64,000 bases of DNA, taken from the NCBI GenBank assembly GCA_036734025.1, contig DAIMZI010000010.1, positions 31,328 through 95,327 on the forward strand. The letters are read 5' to 3'. The stretch is from DAIMZI01 sp036734025. GTDB lineage: Bacteria; Pseudomonadota; Alphaproteobacteria; Rhizobiales; Rhodomicrobiaceae. Below, in pieces: positions 37,920 to 46,913 of this stretch; within the stretch, counting starts at the first letter, position 1, and each line of letters begins with the position of its first letter. Made by a program: the position numbers and the translations under genes. The notes beneath the pieces were generated by a model. That model worked only from the letters and a program-made list of their open reading frames with translations, searched no databases and was not told where the DNA came from.

Positions 37920-38785
37920 TGTCGCATGGCAGCAGGTTTGCAGACGATCCGGCCATGGCCGGACAAGTGCGCGCCGTTCTTCTGAAGCTTGCAAGGCCTC
38001 GTCGCGCGCTCATGCCCATGGACCGTGGCGGGCGGGAGCAGGCGGAATTTGCCGTGGTGAGCGATGGCGGTGCGCAGGCCAAAGCGGGCTTCAGCGTTGG
38101 GGCCGATACAGTGGATCTTCTGCTCCGCAACGATCTCATCCAGCCCGACAAGGCCGGTCTGATCATTTCACCGGCCGGGCGCGCATGGTTGCGCCGTCAG
38201 CTTGCGGGCGCCGATCCGTTTCGCGAGCAGCATCAGGCCCGCGCCATCCGGCTGATCGACATGGGCGGCGGTGTGCGCCGCCCCGCCGTGGTCGATGATG
38301 CCGAAAGCCCGCTCGCCTGGCTGCGCCAGCGCAAGGACAAATCCGGCAGGCCGATGATCGACGATGCCCAATATCAAGCCGGCGAGAGGTTGCGGGCTGA
38401 CTTCTTCCGTGCCGGCATGACGCCGCGCATCACATCGAGCTGGGATGCCGGGCCGGGCAATACCAACAGGCGGCGCGGTGCGCCGGGCGCCGGCGTCGAA
38501 TTGCGCGACACGACAATTGCGGCACGCCAGAGGGTCAATGCGGCGATGCAGGCCGTCGGACCGGACCTTGCCGATGTGCTGTTTGATGTGTGCTGCCATC
38601 TCAAGGGGCTTGAAGAGGCCGAGAAGGCCAAGGGCTGGCCGCGCCGGTCGGGAAAGGTGGTCCTGCAGATCGCCTTGACGCGTCTTGCGCGCCACTATGG
38701 ACTGATCGGCACCGCCGGCTCGGATGTTCAGGAGCGCCGCCGGCTGGTTCATTGGGGCGCAAGCGATTACCGACCGCGGATGTGA
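37919..38785 (+). CDS. DUF6456 domain-containing protein
   Basis: 288 residues from ATG 37919, which overlaps the preceding TGA. The C-terminal domain (about 140-285) holds DDAQYQAGERLRADFF, MTPRITSSWD, DTTIAARQRV and a DVCCHLKGLEEAEKAKGWP block, then WPRRSGKVVLQIALTRLARHYG, the conserved DUF6456 core. The N-terminal half looks like a degenerate winged helix (LLLRNDLIQPDKAGLIISPAGRAWL). Probably DNA-associated; coupled to the DnaA-like protein. Function not established. Confidence 0.78.
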   Translation: MSHGSRFADDPAMAGQVRAVLLKLARPRRALMPMDRGGREQAEFAVVSDGGAQAKAGFSVGADTVDLLLRNDLIQPDKAGLIISPAGRAWLRRQLAGADPFREQHQARAIRLIDMGGGVRRPAVVDDAESPLAWLRQRKDKSGRPMIDDAQYQAGERLRADFFRAGMTPRITSSWDAGPGNTNRRRGAPGAGVELRDTTIAARQRVNAAMQAVGPDLADVLFDVCCHLKGLEEAEKAKGWPRRSGKVVLQIALTRLARHYGLIGTAGSDVQERRRLVHWGASDYRPRM

Positions 38786-38810
38786 GGGATAAGCGGGTGC
38801 GTGCCTGGGC

Positions 38811-39236
38811 TCAATGCTGCTTTTCCAAAGCGGCTGCGGCCTCGGCGCGCACTCGTGCGACCATTGAGAACAGACCGTTGGAGCGCTGTGGCGTCAGATG
38901 CTCGCGCAGACCCAACCGGTCGAACACCGGTTCGATATCCAGCTCCGCAATCTCGCCGGCGCGTCTGCCTGAATAAAGCGCGATCAGTATCGCCACCAGA
39001 CCACGCACGATGTGGGCGTCGCTGTCGCCGCGAAACACAAGCACGGGATCATCGGTTGGCCCCTGCGGCGTGCTGACCAGCCAGACCTGGCTCACGCAGC
39101 CGCGGACCTTATTGGCCTCGTCATAATCTGTTTCGCCCAGCGGTTCGAGCTGCCGGCCGAGTTCGATCACATAGCGATACCGGTCCTCCCAGTCATCGAG
39201 AAGCTCGAAATTGTCTATGATCTCATCAATTTTCAT
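38811..39236 (-). CDS. sufE: Cysteine desulfuration protein SufE
   Basis: 141 residues, the full SufE domain. The sulfur-accepting Cys47 lies in KVRGCVSQVWL; other conserved parts are ELGRQLEPL near 26-34 and the LREHLTPQRSNG segment near the end. SufE takes persulfide sulfur from SufS and passes it to the Suf scaffold for Fe-S assembly. Convergent with the DUF6456 gene, 25 bp apart; the suf operon itself is elsewhere. Confidence 0.93.
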   Translation of the reverse strand: MKIDEIIDNFELLDDWEDRYRYVIELGRQLEPLGETDYDEANKVRGCVSQVWLVSTPQGPTDDPVLVFRGDSDAHIVRGLVAILIALYSGRRAGEIAELDIEPVFDRLGLREHLTPQRSNGLFSMVARVRAEAAAALEKQH

Positions 39237-39309
39237 ATTTTGACGTCGGCCTTCATTTGCATCTGATCCAGATATAGGCGGCTTGAGGCGGGAGCGAAAG
39301 ATTTGCCGT

Positions 39310-40116
39310 TCAGCCCACAGGCGGCAACAAGGTCGCGGGCGGTCCGCTCGGTAGCGCGGCGTCCTCGGGGATGGCCGGAGAATAATATTGCAGGATGATC
39401 AGCTTCTGCCAGATCTTGCGGCTCAGGCCGGTGGTCAGTTCCTCGATATCATTGGCTGCCTTCACGATCATTCCGTCGCGCGAGTTCTGCGCATAAAGCG
39501 CAGCAATCTTGCCCGTCAGCGAAAGCATCTCGGTGCAGTAATCCAGATATCGCGCCAGTTCGCCGGGCGTCAGTTCGCGCTTGGGCGAGGATGCCGTCGG
39601 CGCCACACGCCCAGCCACCGATATCGGGTCCTTGGTCAACTGGTGCATGTCGATCACATGCGTTATCGAGCGCAGCCGATGCAGCGATTTGAATGCCCGG
39701 CGCCGCTTCATGCGATCCTCCAGCCCTGTGAGAAACAGCAGGCCCAGCGAGATCAGCACCGTGATGTTGAAGGCCGCATCCAGCCCCTGGACCAATGTGA
39801 GCGGCTGCATCTGCTCGCTGGAGCGCGGCCAGGCATAGCCCCAGATCATGATCGGCGCGGCGATCAGCACGGCGATGAAGCCGAGGAAGCCGATCGAGGC
39901 GATGATGCGCAGGCCCCAATCCGGGCGGCCGATACGCGCAGCATCGCGCGAGCAGTTCCTTGCCAGCCTGAGCAACTCGCCACACACCGCTGAAAGACCG
40001 CGATTGGGAAAGCGCTCTTCAATGCGCCGGTTCAGGATTTCTATCGTCCCGATGACTTTGCCGGGGTCGAGCGCCTGATAATGCTTGCTGATGCGCGATG
40101 GAGCTTTCGTGTCCAT
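39310..40116 (-). CDS. Conserved hypothetical membrane protein
   Basis: 268 residues from ATG 40116. Two adjacent hydrophobic spans (about 77-97 and 113-135) lie between a soluble N-terminal helical part and a long cytoplasmic C-terminal part with HRLRSITHVIDMHQLTKDP and YLDYCTEMLSLTGKIAALYAQ. The layout suggests both ends are in the cytoplasm. Proline-rich tail. I recognise no family. It lies 103 bp upstream-of-stop of the Kef-type antiporter gene on the same strand but the gap suggests separate translation. Confidence 0.65.
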   Translation of the reverse strand: MDTKAPSRISKHYQALDPGKVIGTIEILNRRIEERFPNRGLSAVCGELLRLARNCSRDAARIGRPDWGLRIIASIGFLGFIAVLIAAPIMIWGYAWPRSSEQMQPLTLVQGLDAAFNITVLISLGLLFLTGLEDRMKRRRAFKSLHRLRSITHVIDMHQLTKDPISVAGRVAPTASSPKRELTPGELARYLDYCTEMLSLTGKIAALYAQNSRDGMIVKAANDIEELTTGLSRKIWQKLIILQYYSPAIPEDAALPSGPPATLLPPVG

Positions 40117-40219
40117 GGATCTGACTTTGTGCCCAACAGATTTCCAGTCACGCGTTATAGGATCAGCCGCAAGCGCATGCCATCGCCCACAGGTAGTTTC
40201 TCTCCCTTCAAAGCGAATT

Positions 40220-42025
40220 CTAGCTGTCCACTTTTTCCCTTGGTGTGAGCGTCTCCAGATCCTTCTCGAACAATTCCTGCAATTCTTCGGCCTGGCGGCG
40301 GGCGCGCGCGCGCAGCTTTTCCCAATCGCTGGCGTGCTGATAATCCTCAAGCAGCCGGCGCTCGTCATGTTCACGGAACACCGTGATCGTGCGCTCGGCT
40401 TCAGTGGTGCTGAGGCCGACATCCTCCAGCACGTCGCGGGCGACGCCGAGCGCGGTGCCAAGCGTCTCGCGATAAATTCTGGTGACGCCCAGATCGATCA
40501 GCCGATAGGCATGCTGGCGGTCACGGGCGCGCGCAAAGACGGGCACATGAGGATAGCGCCGGCGGACGAATTCGGCGGTCTTGAGCGAGTCCTCGACATT
40601 GTCGATGGCGAGCACGAAGGCACGCGCCTTGGCGATCTGCGCAGCTTCCAGCACACCGGGATGCGCGGCATTGCCATAATAGATCTTGTTGCCGAACTGG
40701 GCGACGAAATCCACCTGGGCAGCGTTTGCATCGAGCGCGGTGAAGGGGATGTTGCGGGCGCGCAGCACGCGCGCGATGATCTGCCCGAAGCGGCCGAACC
40801 CGGCGACGATGACATGGTCCCGTCCATCTTCGGGCATGGCGTCGAAATCCTGCGATGCAGGCGGCTTCTCCTTTTGCAGCAGTTCTTCGAGCAGCAGCAA
40901 AAACGGCGTGGCCATCATCGACAGCGTGATCACGACCGCGGCAAAATCGGCCATGTTCTGGCTGAGGACATTGTTGGCTGCTGCCGTCGTCAACAGCAGG
41001 AAGCCGAATTCACCGCCTTGCGAGACCGCCAGCGCCAGCCGCCGGGCGCCCGGCGTATCCATGCCATGAGCAAGCCCCAGTGCGAACAGCACGCCAGCCT
41101 TGACCACCAGCAACGCAAATACAGCCAGCATGATGTTGCCAAACTGCTCCAGCAGCAGCGTGAGATTTAGCGACATGCCGATGGCGATGAAGAACAGGCC
41201 GACCAGAAGCCCACTGAAAGGCGCGATATCGGCTTCGATCTGATGGCGATATTCGGAATCGGCCAGCAGCGCGCCCGCGACGAATGCGCCCAGAGCCGGC
41301 GACAGCCCCACCGCCTGCATCAGGATGGCGATACAGACCACGGTGAGCAGCGCGCTCGCGGTCGTTGCCTCGCGCACGCCCGTGATGGTGACCAGCCGGT
41401 AGAGCCAGCCGACCAGAAAGCGCCCGACGAGGACCACCAGCACCAGGACACCGAGCACCTTCACAGCCGCAATCAGGATCGTCTGGGTATCGGCCACATC
41501 GCTCAGAGCGAGCAGCGGCACCAATGCGATCAGCGGGATCGCCGCCAGGTCCTGAAACAGCAGCACGGAGATCGCCACGCGGCCATGCCGCTGTCGCAAC
41601 TCACCTTTTTCTTCCAGAATTTGCAACGCCAGTGGCGTTGCGGACAAGGACAGGGCAAGCCCGATGAAAATGGCGACCTGCCATTCAACCCCGACCAGCA
41701 TGCCCAGCCCTGCCAATATCGCCGCACTGAGTATGACCTGTGCCGGCCCCACGCCGAAGATCGCCTTGCGCATCGCCCAGAACCGTTTGGGGCGCAGCTC
41801 CAGCCCTATGAGAAACAGCAGGAGCGCCACGCCGAATTCGGCGACGTGCAGGATCGTGCCCACTTCATAAAGCGAAACCACGAGGCCGACGCCAAACGGC
41901 CCGATGACGACGCCGGCCATAAGATAGCCGAGCACCGAACTGAGCTTGGCGCGGCGTGCCAGCGGCGCCACGATCGCCGCAGCGGCAAGAAACACGGCGA
42001 GCTGGGTAAGACCGGAATAACCCAT
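40220..42025 (-). CDS. Kef-type monovalent cation:proton antiporter (CPA2) with TrkA-N domain
   Basis: 601 residues. About 12-13 membrane spans (1-375) with the CPA2 motif GFGLVVSLYEVG-like region and FLIGLELRPKRFW; the Q-D-type charged helix LLFQDLAAIPLIAL is visible. A TrkA-N Rossmann domain follows (about 395-520) with VIVAGFGRFGQIIARVL and D-A-N-A. This is the KefB/KefC architecture: K+ efflux in exchange for H+, gated by ligands such as glutathione adducts. No KefF/KefG ancillary gene is adjacent. Distal part is a charged helical tail. Confidence 0.9.
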   Translation of the reverse strand: MGYSGLTQLAVFLAAAAIVAPLARRAKLSSVLGYLMAGVVIGPFGVGLVVSLYEVGTILHVAEFGVALLLFLIGLELRPKRFWAMRKAIFGVGPAQVILSAAILAGLGMLVGVEWQVAIFIGLALSLSATPLALQILEEKGELRQRHGRVAISVLLFQDLAAIPLIALVPLLALSDVADTQTILIAAVKVLGVLVLVVLVGRFLVGWLYRLVTITGVREATTASALLTVVCIAILMQAVGLSPALGAFVAGALLADSEYRHQIEADIAPFSGLLVGLFFIAIGMSLNLTLLLEQFGNIMLAVFALLVVKAGVLFALGLAHGMDTPGARRLALAVSQGGEFGFLLLTTAAANNVLSQNMADFAAVVITLSMMATPFLLLLEELLQKEKPPASQDFDAMPEDGRDHVIVAGFGRFGQIIARVLRARNIPFTALDANAAQVDFVAQFGNKIYYGNAAHPGVLEAAQIAKARAFVLAIDNVEDSLKTAEFVRRRYPHVPVFARARDRQHAYRLIDLGVTRIYRETLGTALGVARDVLEDVGLSTTEAERTITVFREHDERRLLEDYQHASDWEKLRARARRQAEELQELFEKDLETLTPREKVDS

Positions 42026-42395
42026 CGTCCTGATCCATCGTCAATTTTGAAGGGGCGCCCATTCGCTGCACGAGCAGACGCAGGGCATCAGGTGTGCGAG
42101 CTTGTGGCCCGCTAAGGAAAGTCTAGCACAACCTTGGCGATGTATGCCCGCACACCTCATCTAATTTGTGCCTGCAAATTCGGGCCGGGCACAGCCGAGA
42201 TTGTGGCAACGGCAAGGCGCCGGCGAAATTGCCATTGAACGCGGGCGCTGAGCCGGCGATATGGCGTGGGCTGCGATGCCACGGTTCTCGGCGAGGGTGG
42301 GGCGATGGACATGAAAAGGAGCCGATGCTACATAAAGGATCAGGTTCGCTCCCAAATTTGTCGGGCGGCGTGCGCGTGCGAAATTTTCGCAGCAG
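42026..42395. other. 370-bp intergenic region before tRNA-Lys
   Basis: It separates the divergent Kef-type antiporter (minus) from tRNA-Lys (plus). Open frames here are short, Ala/Arg-rich and lack ribosome sites, so I see no gene. It should contain promoters for both neighbours, but I cannot single out convincing hexamers. Confidence 0.55.
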
Positions 42396-42471
<76 letters not shown>

Positions 42472-42681
42472 ATAAAATCAAAGGGCCTGGGGCCAAATCG
42501 GCGGTCGATGCATGATCTCGCTCGCGCGGTCGCCAAAGCCTGGCAATCTCATCAGATAAACCTGCGCCAAGGCGCGCGTCTTCGTTGCGGCAGCCTGGCC
42601 CTGCAGTACCACGGACGACGCCCCCGCCGGCTCACGGGCAGGTCGCCAGGTATCACGACCGCGTGATTTCGCCGGCGCGAA

Positions 42682-42707
42682 GTAACGCCACGGCCCTGCC
42701 AGCCGAA
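42682..42707 (+). promoter_or_regulatory. SigF-type ECF promoter of the radical SAM operon
   Basis: GTAACG (42682-42687), 16-bp spacer, CGAA (42704-42707), 30 nt before the radical SAM start. It differs by one base from GTAACC-N16-CGAA, the promoter described for Caulobacter SigF (recalled, not checked). The identical element recurs at 46839-46864, and a SigF-like sigma gene ends the cluster. Confidence 0.7.
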
Positions 42708-42737
42708 AGTACATTTGTCAAACAACGGGATTGCCAA

Positions 42738-43688
42738 ATGCTGCTGAAAACAAACCCTCCTGCGAAGTTTTCCGATTTCAACTGGACCGCCACGGGTGAG
42801 CGCCGGGCTACCGTCACACTCAAGGCCCTCGAGACCCTCTGGTTCAACACGGGGACGCTTTGCAATATCGCCTGTGTAAATTGCTATATCGAAAGCTCGC
42901 CGAAGAACGACAGGCTCGTTTATCTGACCCTTGAGGATGTCAAGCTCTACCTCGATGAGATAGAGCGGGATGAACTGGGCGTTGCGCTCATCGGCTTTAC
43001 CGGCGGCGAGCCGTTCATGAACCGGGAGTTTCCCGCAATTCTGCGCCATACGCTTGAACGCGGCTTCCAGACACTGACCCTTACCAACGCGATGAAGCCG
43101 ATGCTTCACCGCAAGGCGGAAATCGCCGAACTTGCCGCCGCGTTCGGACCGGCCATGCGCATGCGTGTGTCCATGGATGACTGGCGCGAGGCCATCCATG
43201 ACGCAGAACGCGGCGCTGGCTCCTTCGCCAAGACGCTCGAAGGCATCTTGTGGCTGAGCGAAACCGGTGCCACGCTCGAAATCGCTGGCCGCTTCCTGTC
43301 GGGCGACCGGGAGGAGGATCTGCGCGCCGGTTATGCCGCGATTTTTGCGCAGCACGGGATCAGCATAGACTGCGAAGACCCCAATGCCCTGCTCCTGCTA
43401 CCGGAGATGAGCCCGCTCGCCGATCCTCCAGAGATCACCGAAGCCTGCTGGGGTATCCTGAACAAGAGCCCCGATGACATCATGTGCTCGAATTCGCGCA
43501 TGGTGGTGAAGCGCAAGGGCGCCGGGCGTCCCGCAGTAGTCGCGTGCACGCTGCTCCCCTACGAAGAGCGTTTCGAACTCGGCGCATCACTCAAGGAAGC
43601 CTCAAAACCCGTGTCGCTCGCTCATCCCTACTGCGCCACCTTCTGCGTGCTGGGCGGTGGTGTTTGCGGCGCCGTACGCGACGACTGA
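42738..43688 (+). CDS. Radical SAM protein with extra C-terminal cysteines
   Basis: 316 residues. The SAM-binding [4Fe-4S] motif is CNIACVNC (Cys42, 46, 49) and the methionine-binding motif is GFTGGEP (about 87-92). The C-terminus has Cys237, 250, 270 and a YCATFCVLGGGVC stretch (Cys299, 303, 310) that could bind one auxiliary Fe-S cluster, as in SPASM/Twitch enzymes. It is not the arsenosugar ArsS type by motif. First gene of the SigF-type operon with DUF547 and two glycosyltransferases. Reaction unknown. ATG 42738 chosen from the domain start; the ribosome site is weak. Confidence 0.85.
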   Translation: MLLKTNPPAKFSDFNWTATGERRATVTLKALETLWFNTGTLCNIACVNCYIESSPKNDRLVYLTLEDVKLYLDEIERDELGVALIGFTGGEPFMNREFPAILRHTLERGFQTLTLTNAMKPMLHRKAEIAELAAAFGPAMRMRVSMDDWREAIHDAERGAGSFAKTLEGILWLSETGATLEIAGRFLSGDREEDLRAGYAAIFAQHGISIDCEDPNALLLLPEMSPLADPPEITEACWGILNKSPDDIMCSNSRMVVKRKGAGRPAVVACTLLPYEERFELGASLKEASKPVSLAHPYCATFCVLGGGVCGAVRDD

Positions 43689-43719
43689 ACACCAATTACA
43701 TGCAGATCGAACAGGAAAG

Positions 43720-44562
43720 ATGGACACCATGAAACCGGGATATTTCCTCTTCGCCGCGTTGGCACTTGTGGCAGTCGCCGCCTTTGGCGCGCCACAGCGC
43801 GGCGACCATGTCATGGCGCAGGCTGCCGTCGCGGAGCAGACCGACGCCGCTTATGGCGAACTGCTCGGCAAGTATCTGAGCGAGGACGCAGATGGCATCG
43901 TGCTCGTCGATTATGCCAAATGGAGCGCCAATGAGACCGATGTCGAAAGGCTGAAGGGCTACGTTCAGCAACTCGCCGGTCTCAAACCCTCACAGATGAG
44001 CCGCGAACAGGCATTCGCCTACTGGGCAAACCTCTACAATGCCATCACGCTGCAGGTGATCCTCGAGAACTACCCAGTCAAGTCCATCAAGGATATCAAG
44101 AGCACCGGCACAGGTCTGTTCGACGTGAAGGCTTTCTTCGGTCCCTGGCGCACCCAGCGCGTCACCGTCGAGAGCAAGGAACTCTCGCTCGACGACATCG
44201 AACACACGATCATGCGGCCGACCTTCAAGGATCCGCGTGTTCATTACGCCGTCAACTGTGCCTCGATTGGCTGCCCTAATCTGAAGACCACGCCATGGTC
44301 GGCCGAAACGCTGGAAGAAGACCTGGAAACCGCTGCCAGAGCTTATGTAAACCATCCGCGCGGCGTGACGTTCAAAGCTGATGGCACGCTGACGGTCTCG
44401 AGCATCTACGAGTGGTTCAAGGAGGATTTCGGCGGCAATGACGAAGGCGTGATCGCCCATCTGCGGGATTATGCGGAAGCGGAGCTGGCCGAAAAGCTGA
44501 ATGGCTCGCCGACGGTCTCGGGAAACGATTACGACTGGTCGCTCAACGCGCCGAAATCCTGA
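43720..44562 (+). CDS. DUF547 periplasmic protein
   Basis: 280 residues (271 if started at ATG 43729). N-terminal signal/anchor (hydrophobic about 7-24), then the DUF547 domain: AYWANLYNAITLQVILENYP, VDYAKW and HYAVNCASIGCPNL, with the Asn-Cys and Cys-Pro residues typical of the family. Its fold resembles papain-like peptidases, but no activity is established. Gap of 31 bp from the radical SAM gene and 16 bp to the next. DUF547 proteins often accompany glycosyltransferase and TVP38 genes in rSAM clusters. Confidence 0.85.
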   Translation: MDTMKPGYFLFAALALVAVAAFGAPQRGDHVMAQAAVAEQTDAAYGELLGKYLSEDADGIVLVDYAKWSANETDVERLKGYVQQLAGLKPSQMSREQAFAYWANLYNAITLQVILENYPVKSIKDIKSTGTGLFDVKAFFGPWRTQRVTVESKELSLDDIEHTIMRPTFKDPRVHYAVNCASIGCPNLKTTPWSAETLEEDLETAARAYVNHPRGVTFKADGTLTVSSIYEWFKEDFGGNDEGVIAHLRDYAEAELAEKLNGSPTVSGNDYDWSLNAPKS

Positions 44563-44578
44563 TCGCGCGCGGCCGCCG

Positions 44579-46042
44579 ATGGCAGATACCGAGCAGCGGT
44601 TTTCCTTCTCCAACGTTGCGGCAGTGCTCATCCTGTGCGCTGCCGCGATTGCGATCGCATCGAGCCAACTCATCCTCGTCTGGCTCGCGCCCGGCCTGAC
44701 AAGCGCCACGGCAATGACGATCGCATCGGTTACCCCGCTCATTGCCGGCATCGCGCTGCCGGCCGCGATCTGCCTTGCCGCGACGTCCGTGCTGGTGCAC
44801 TCCGGGCAGCGACCGGGCAGCGAATGGTTGCTGCTCGCCATGATCAGCCTTGGCGCTTTCATCCGGCTGGTCTGGCTGGCCGCGCCGCCCGCGCTTGAGG
44901 ATGACTTCTTCCGCTACCTCTGGGATGGCGCGCTGCTCGCCCACGGCTTCAACCCGTACACCCATTCGCCCGCGGCCGTGGTGCGCGGGCTCGCCGATCC
45001 GGCAAGCGCGATACCGCCCGGCATCCTCGAGCTTGCGCGCCAGAGCGGTGACACGCTGGCGAACATCAACTTTTCGGAATTGCGGAGCATCTATCCGGGA
45101 ACGGCGCAGGCCGCGTTTGCACTTGCCCACTGGCTCAGCCCGTTCGACGTCAACGGGCTCAGGGTGGTGTTTCTTGGGGCGGAGGCATCCACGCTTGTAC
45201 TGCTGGTCGCGCTGCTGCGGAGCTTTGGCGCAAGCCCACTCTGGGCGGCGCTTTACTGGTGCAACCCGTTTCCCGCCGAACTGCTGATTGGGGCTGTTCA
45301 TGCCGACGCGCTGATACCGCCGCTCATCCTCGGCGCGGTGCTTGCCGCTTGGCGCGAGCGCCTCGTTGGCGCGGGCGTGTTGCTGGCGCTTGCGGCGGGC
45401 GTGAAGATCTGGCCGGTGCTGCTGGCCCCGCTGATGTTGCGCAACCATCTCGCGCGCCCGCTGCGCCTGTTGCTGCCGGTAGCGATATCGGGCCTTGTGC
45501 TTGGTGCCGTCCTGATGCCCGTTCTGCTGTCGTCGCTGGAGGCCAAATCGGGGCTCACGGCCTATGCAAGCGTCTGGTGGAACAATAACGGCTTTTTTCC
45601 ATGGGCAGCATGGGGATTGTCAAATGTGCTGCCCGACGACGTCCAGGCCAATACCGTCCTGCGTTTGTTCGTCGCCGCGCTTGCCGGTCTGATCGCGCTC
45701 GGCGTGGCCGTTCGCAGACCGGCGGATCTTGAAGACCTGACCGGCCGCGCGCTCATCGTTTCAGCCGCGGTATTCTATCTCGCGCCGGCGCAATTTCCCT
45801 GGTATGCCGCCCCATTCCTGGCGCTGGCCGCCGCGCTCAGGGTCAGGCCGCTGCTTGCGGCATCGGCGTTGCTGCCGTTTTATTATCTCTTCTTTCCGTT
45901 GTGGCAGACGGGACGCGGCGCGCAGTTCATCTATGGCGCGGCCTTCATCCACTCGGTGCCCGTCTTTGCATGGCTCGTCATCGACTATTCGCTTAAGCTT
46001 CGTTCTGCAGGATCGGCAATGAAAACGAAGCAGACGCCATGA
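44579..46042 (+). CDS. Polytopic glycosyltransferase (GT-C fold, mannosyltransferase-like)
   Basis: 487 residues with about 11-12 membrane spans. The first external loop has EDDFFRYLWDGALLAHGFNPY, matching the D-x-x-R-Y-x-W-D-G...N-P-Y pattern of polyprenol-phosphate-dependent mannosyltransferases (MptB/DUF2029-like); further blocks are HADALIPPLILGA and GVKIWPVLLAPL. It would add a sugar to a lipid or glycan on the outer face of the inner membrane, using a polyprenyl-phosphate sugar, possibly made by the next gene. Coupled by ATGA overlap to the GT2 gene. The quoted loop is one letter over-long in places; key residues are E-D-D and W-D-G. Confidence 0.8.
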   Translation: MADTEQRFSFSNVAAVLILCAAAIAIASSQLILVWLAPGLTSATAMTIASVTPLIAGIALPAAICLAATSVLVHSGQRPGSEWLLLAMISLGAFIRLVWLAAPPALEDDFFRYLWDGALLAHGFNPYTHSPAAVVRGLADPASAIPPGILELARQSGDTLANINFSELRSIYPGTAQAAFALAHWLSPFDVNGLRVVFLGAEASTLVLLVALLRSFGASPLWAALYWCNPFPAELLIGAVHADALIPPLILGAVLAAWRERLVGAGVLLALAAGVKIWPVLLAPLMLRNHLARPLRLLLPVAISGLVLGAVLMPVLLSSLEAKSGLTAYASVWWNNNGFFPWAAWGLSNVLPDDVQANTVLRLFVAALAGLIALGVAVRRPADLEDLTGRALIVSAAVFYLAPAQFPWYAAPFLALAAALRVRPLLAASALLPFYYLFFPLWQTGRGAQFIYGAAFIHSVPVFAWLVIDYSLKLRSAGSAMKTKQTP

Positions 46043-46779
46043 CCGCAGACGCCATGACCGAGGTGTTTTCGAAATATCGGATCGGCGCCGTCATCCCGGC
46101 CATGAACGAGGCAGGCGGGCTTGCCCGCGTGCTTCCCGCCATGCCGTCATGGGTGAACCCCGTGATCGTGGTCGATCATGGCTCCAGCGACGGCACCAGC
46201 GCGGTTGCCGAACGCTTCGGCGCAACGGCGATCGCCGAGCCCCGCCCGGGCTATGGCACGGCCTGTCTCACCGGTATCGCAGCGCTGGCGCATCACGACA
46301 TCATCGTCTTCCTCGATGCCGATGGGAGCGATGATCCCGGCGAGATGGATACACTCATCCGTCCGATCGTTGAGGGCCGGGCCGATTTCGTGCTCGGCTC
46401 GCGCACCATGGGCCAGCGCGAACGCGGCTCGCTCACCTTGCAGCAGATCTTCGGTAATCGGCTCGCCTGCTTCCTGATCCGCCTGATCTGGGGCGTGCGC
46501 TTCACCGATCTGGGTCCGTTCCGCGCGATCCGGCGCGATGCGCTTGAACGCCTTGACATGGCCGACCGCAATTACGGCTGGACGGTCGAGATGCAGGTGC
46601 GCGCCGCCAAGGTGGGGCTGCGGTGCCTGGAGGTGCCGGCGACCTATCGCCGCCGCATCGGCCATTCGAAGGTGTCGGGCACCGTGCGCGGGACGATCAA
46701 GGCTGGATACAAGATCCTGTACGTCATCGCGCGCGAGGCGCTGAACCCGGGGCGACGCCGCAAGATCACCGCCGTGTGA
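46039..46779 (+). CDS. Family 2 glycosyltransferase (polyprenyl-phosphate sugar synthase-like)
   Basis: 246 residues. GT-A fold: VIPAMNEAGGLARVLPAMP, VVDHGSSDGT, and the metal-binding DADGSDDPGEM; the acceptor-side stretch GPFRAIRRDALERL and NYGWTVEMQ is typical of dolichyl/undecaprenyl-phosphate glucose or mannose synthases. No C-terminal membrane span, so it acts at the membrane surface. Start ATG 46039 overlaps the stop of the preceding transferase. It probably makes the lipid-linked donor for that enzyme (inference). Confidence 0.85.
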   Translation: MTADAMTEVFSKYRIGAVIPAMNEAGGLARVLPAMPSWVNPVIVVDHGSSDGTSAVAERFGATAIAEPRPGYGTACLTGIAALAHHDIIVFLDADGSDDPGEMDTLIRPIVEGRADFVLGSRTMGQRERGSLTLQQIFGNRLACFLIRLIWGVRFTDLGPFRAIRRDALERLDMADRNYGWTVEMQVRAAKVGLRCLEVPATYRRRIGHSKVSGTVRGTIKAGYKILYVIAREALNPGRRRKITAV

Positions 46780-46838
46780 AGCCGCGGGGCATCAAAGGCA
46801 TGGGGTCATACACGGCGCATCACTAGGGCGTGAGCGGC

Positions 46839-46864
46839 GTAACGCATGAAACCGGCTGGGCGAA
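46839..46864 (+). promoter_or_regulatory. SigF-type ECF promoter of the oxidoreductase-TVP38 operon
   Basis: GTAACG (46839-46844), 16-bp spacer, CGAA (46861-46864), 49 nt before the flavoprotein start. Same hexamer, tetramer and spacing as at 42682-42707. It splits the cluster into two co-regulated transcripts. Confidence 0.7.
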
Positions 46865-46913
46865 CGACAATCATAGCCTTTAGTGAACATTAGCTTTGAA
46901 GGATTGTCTCGTC

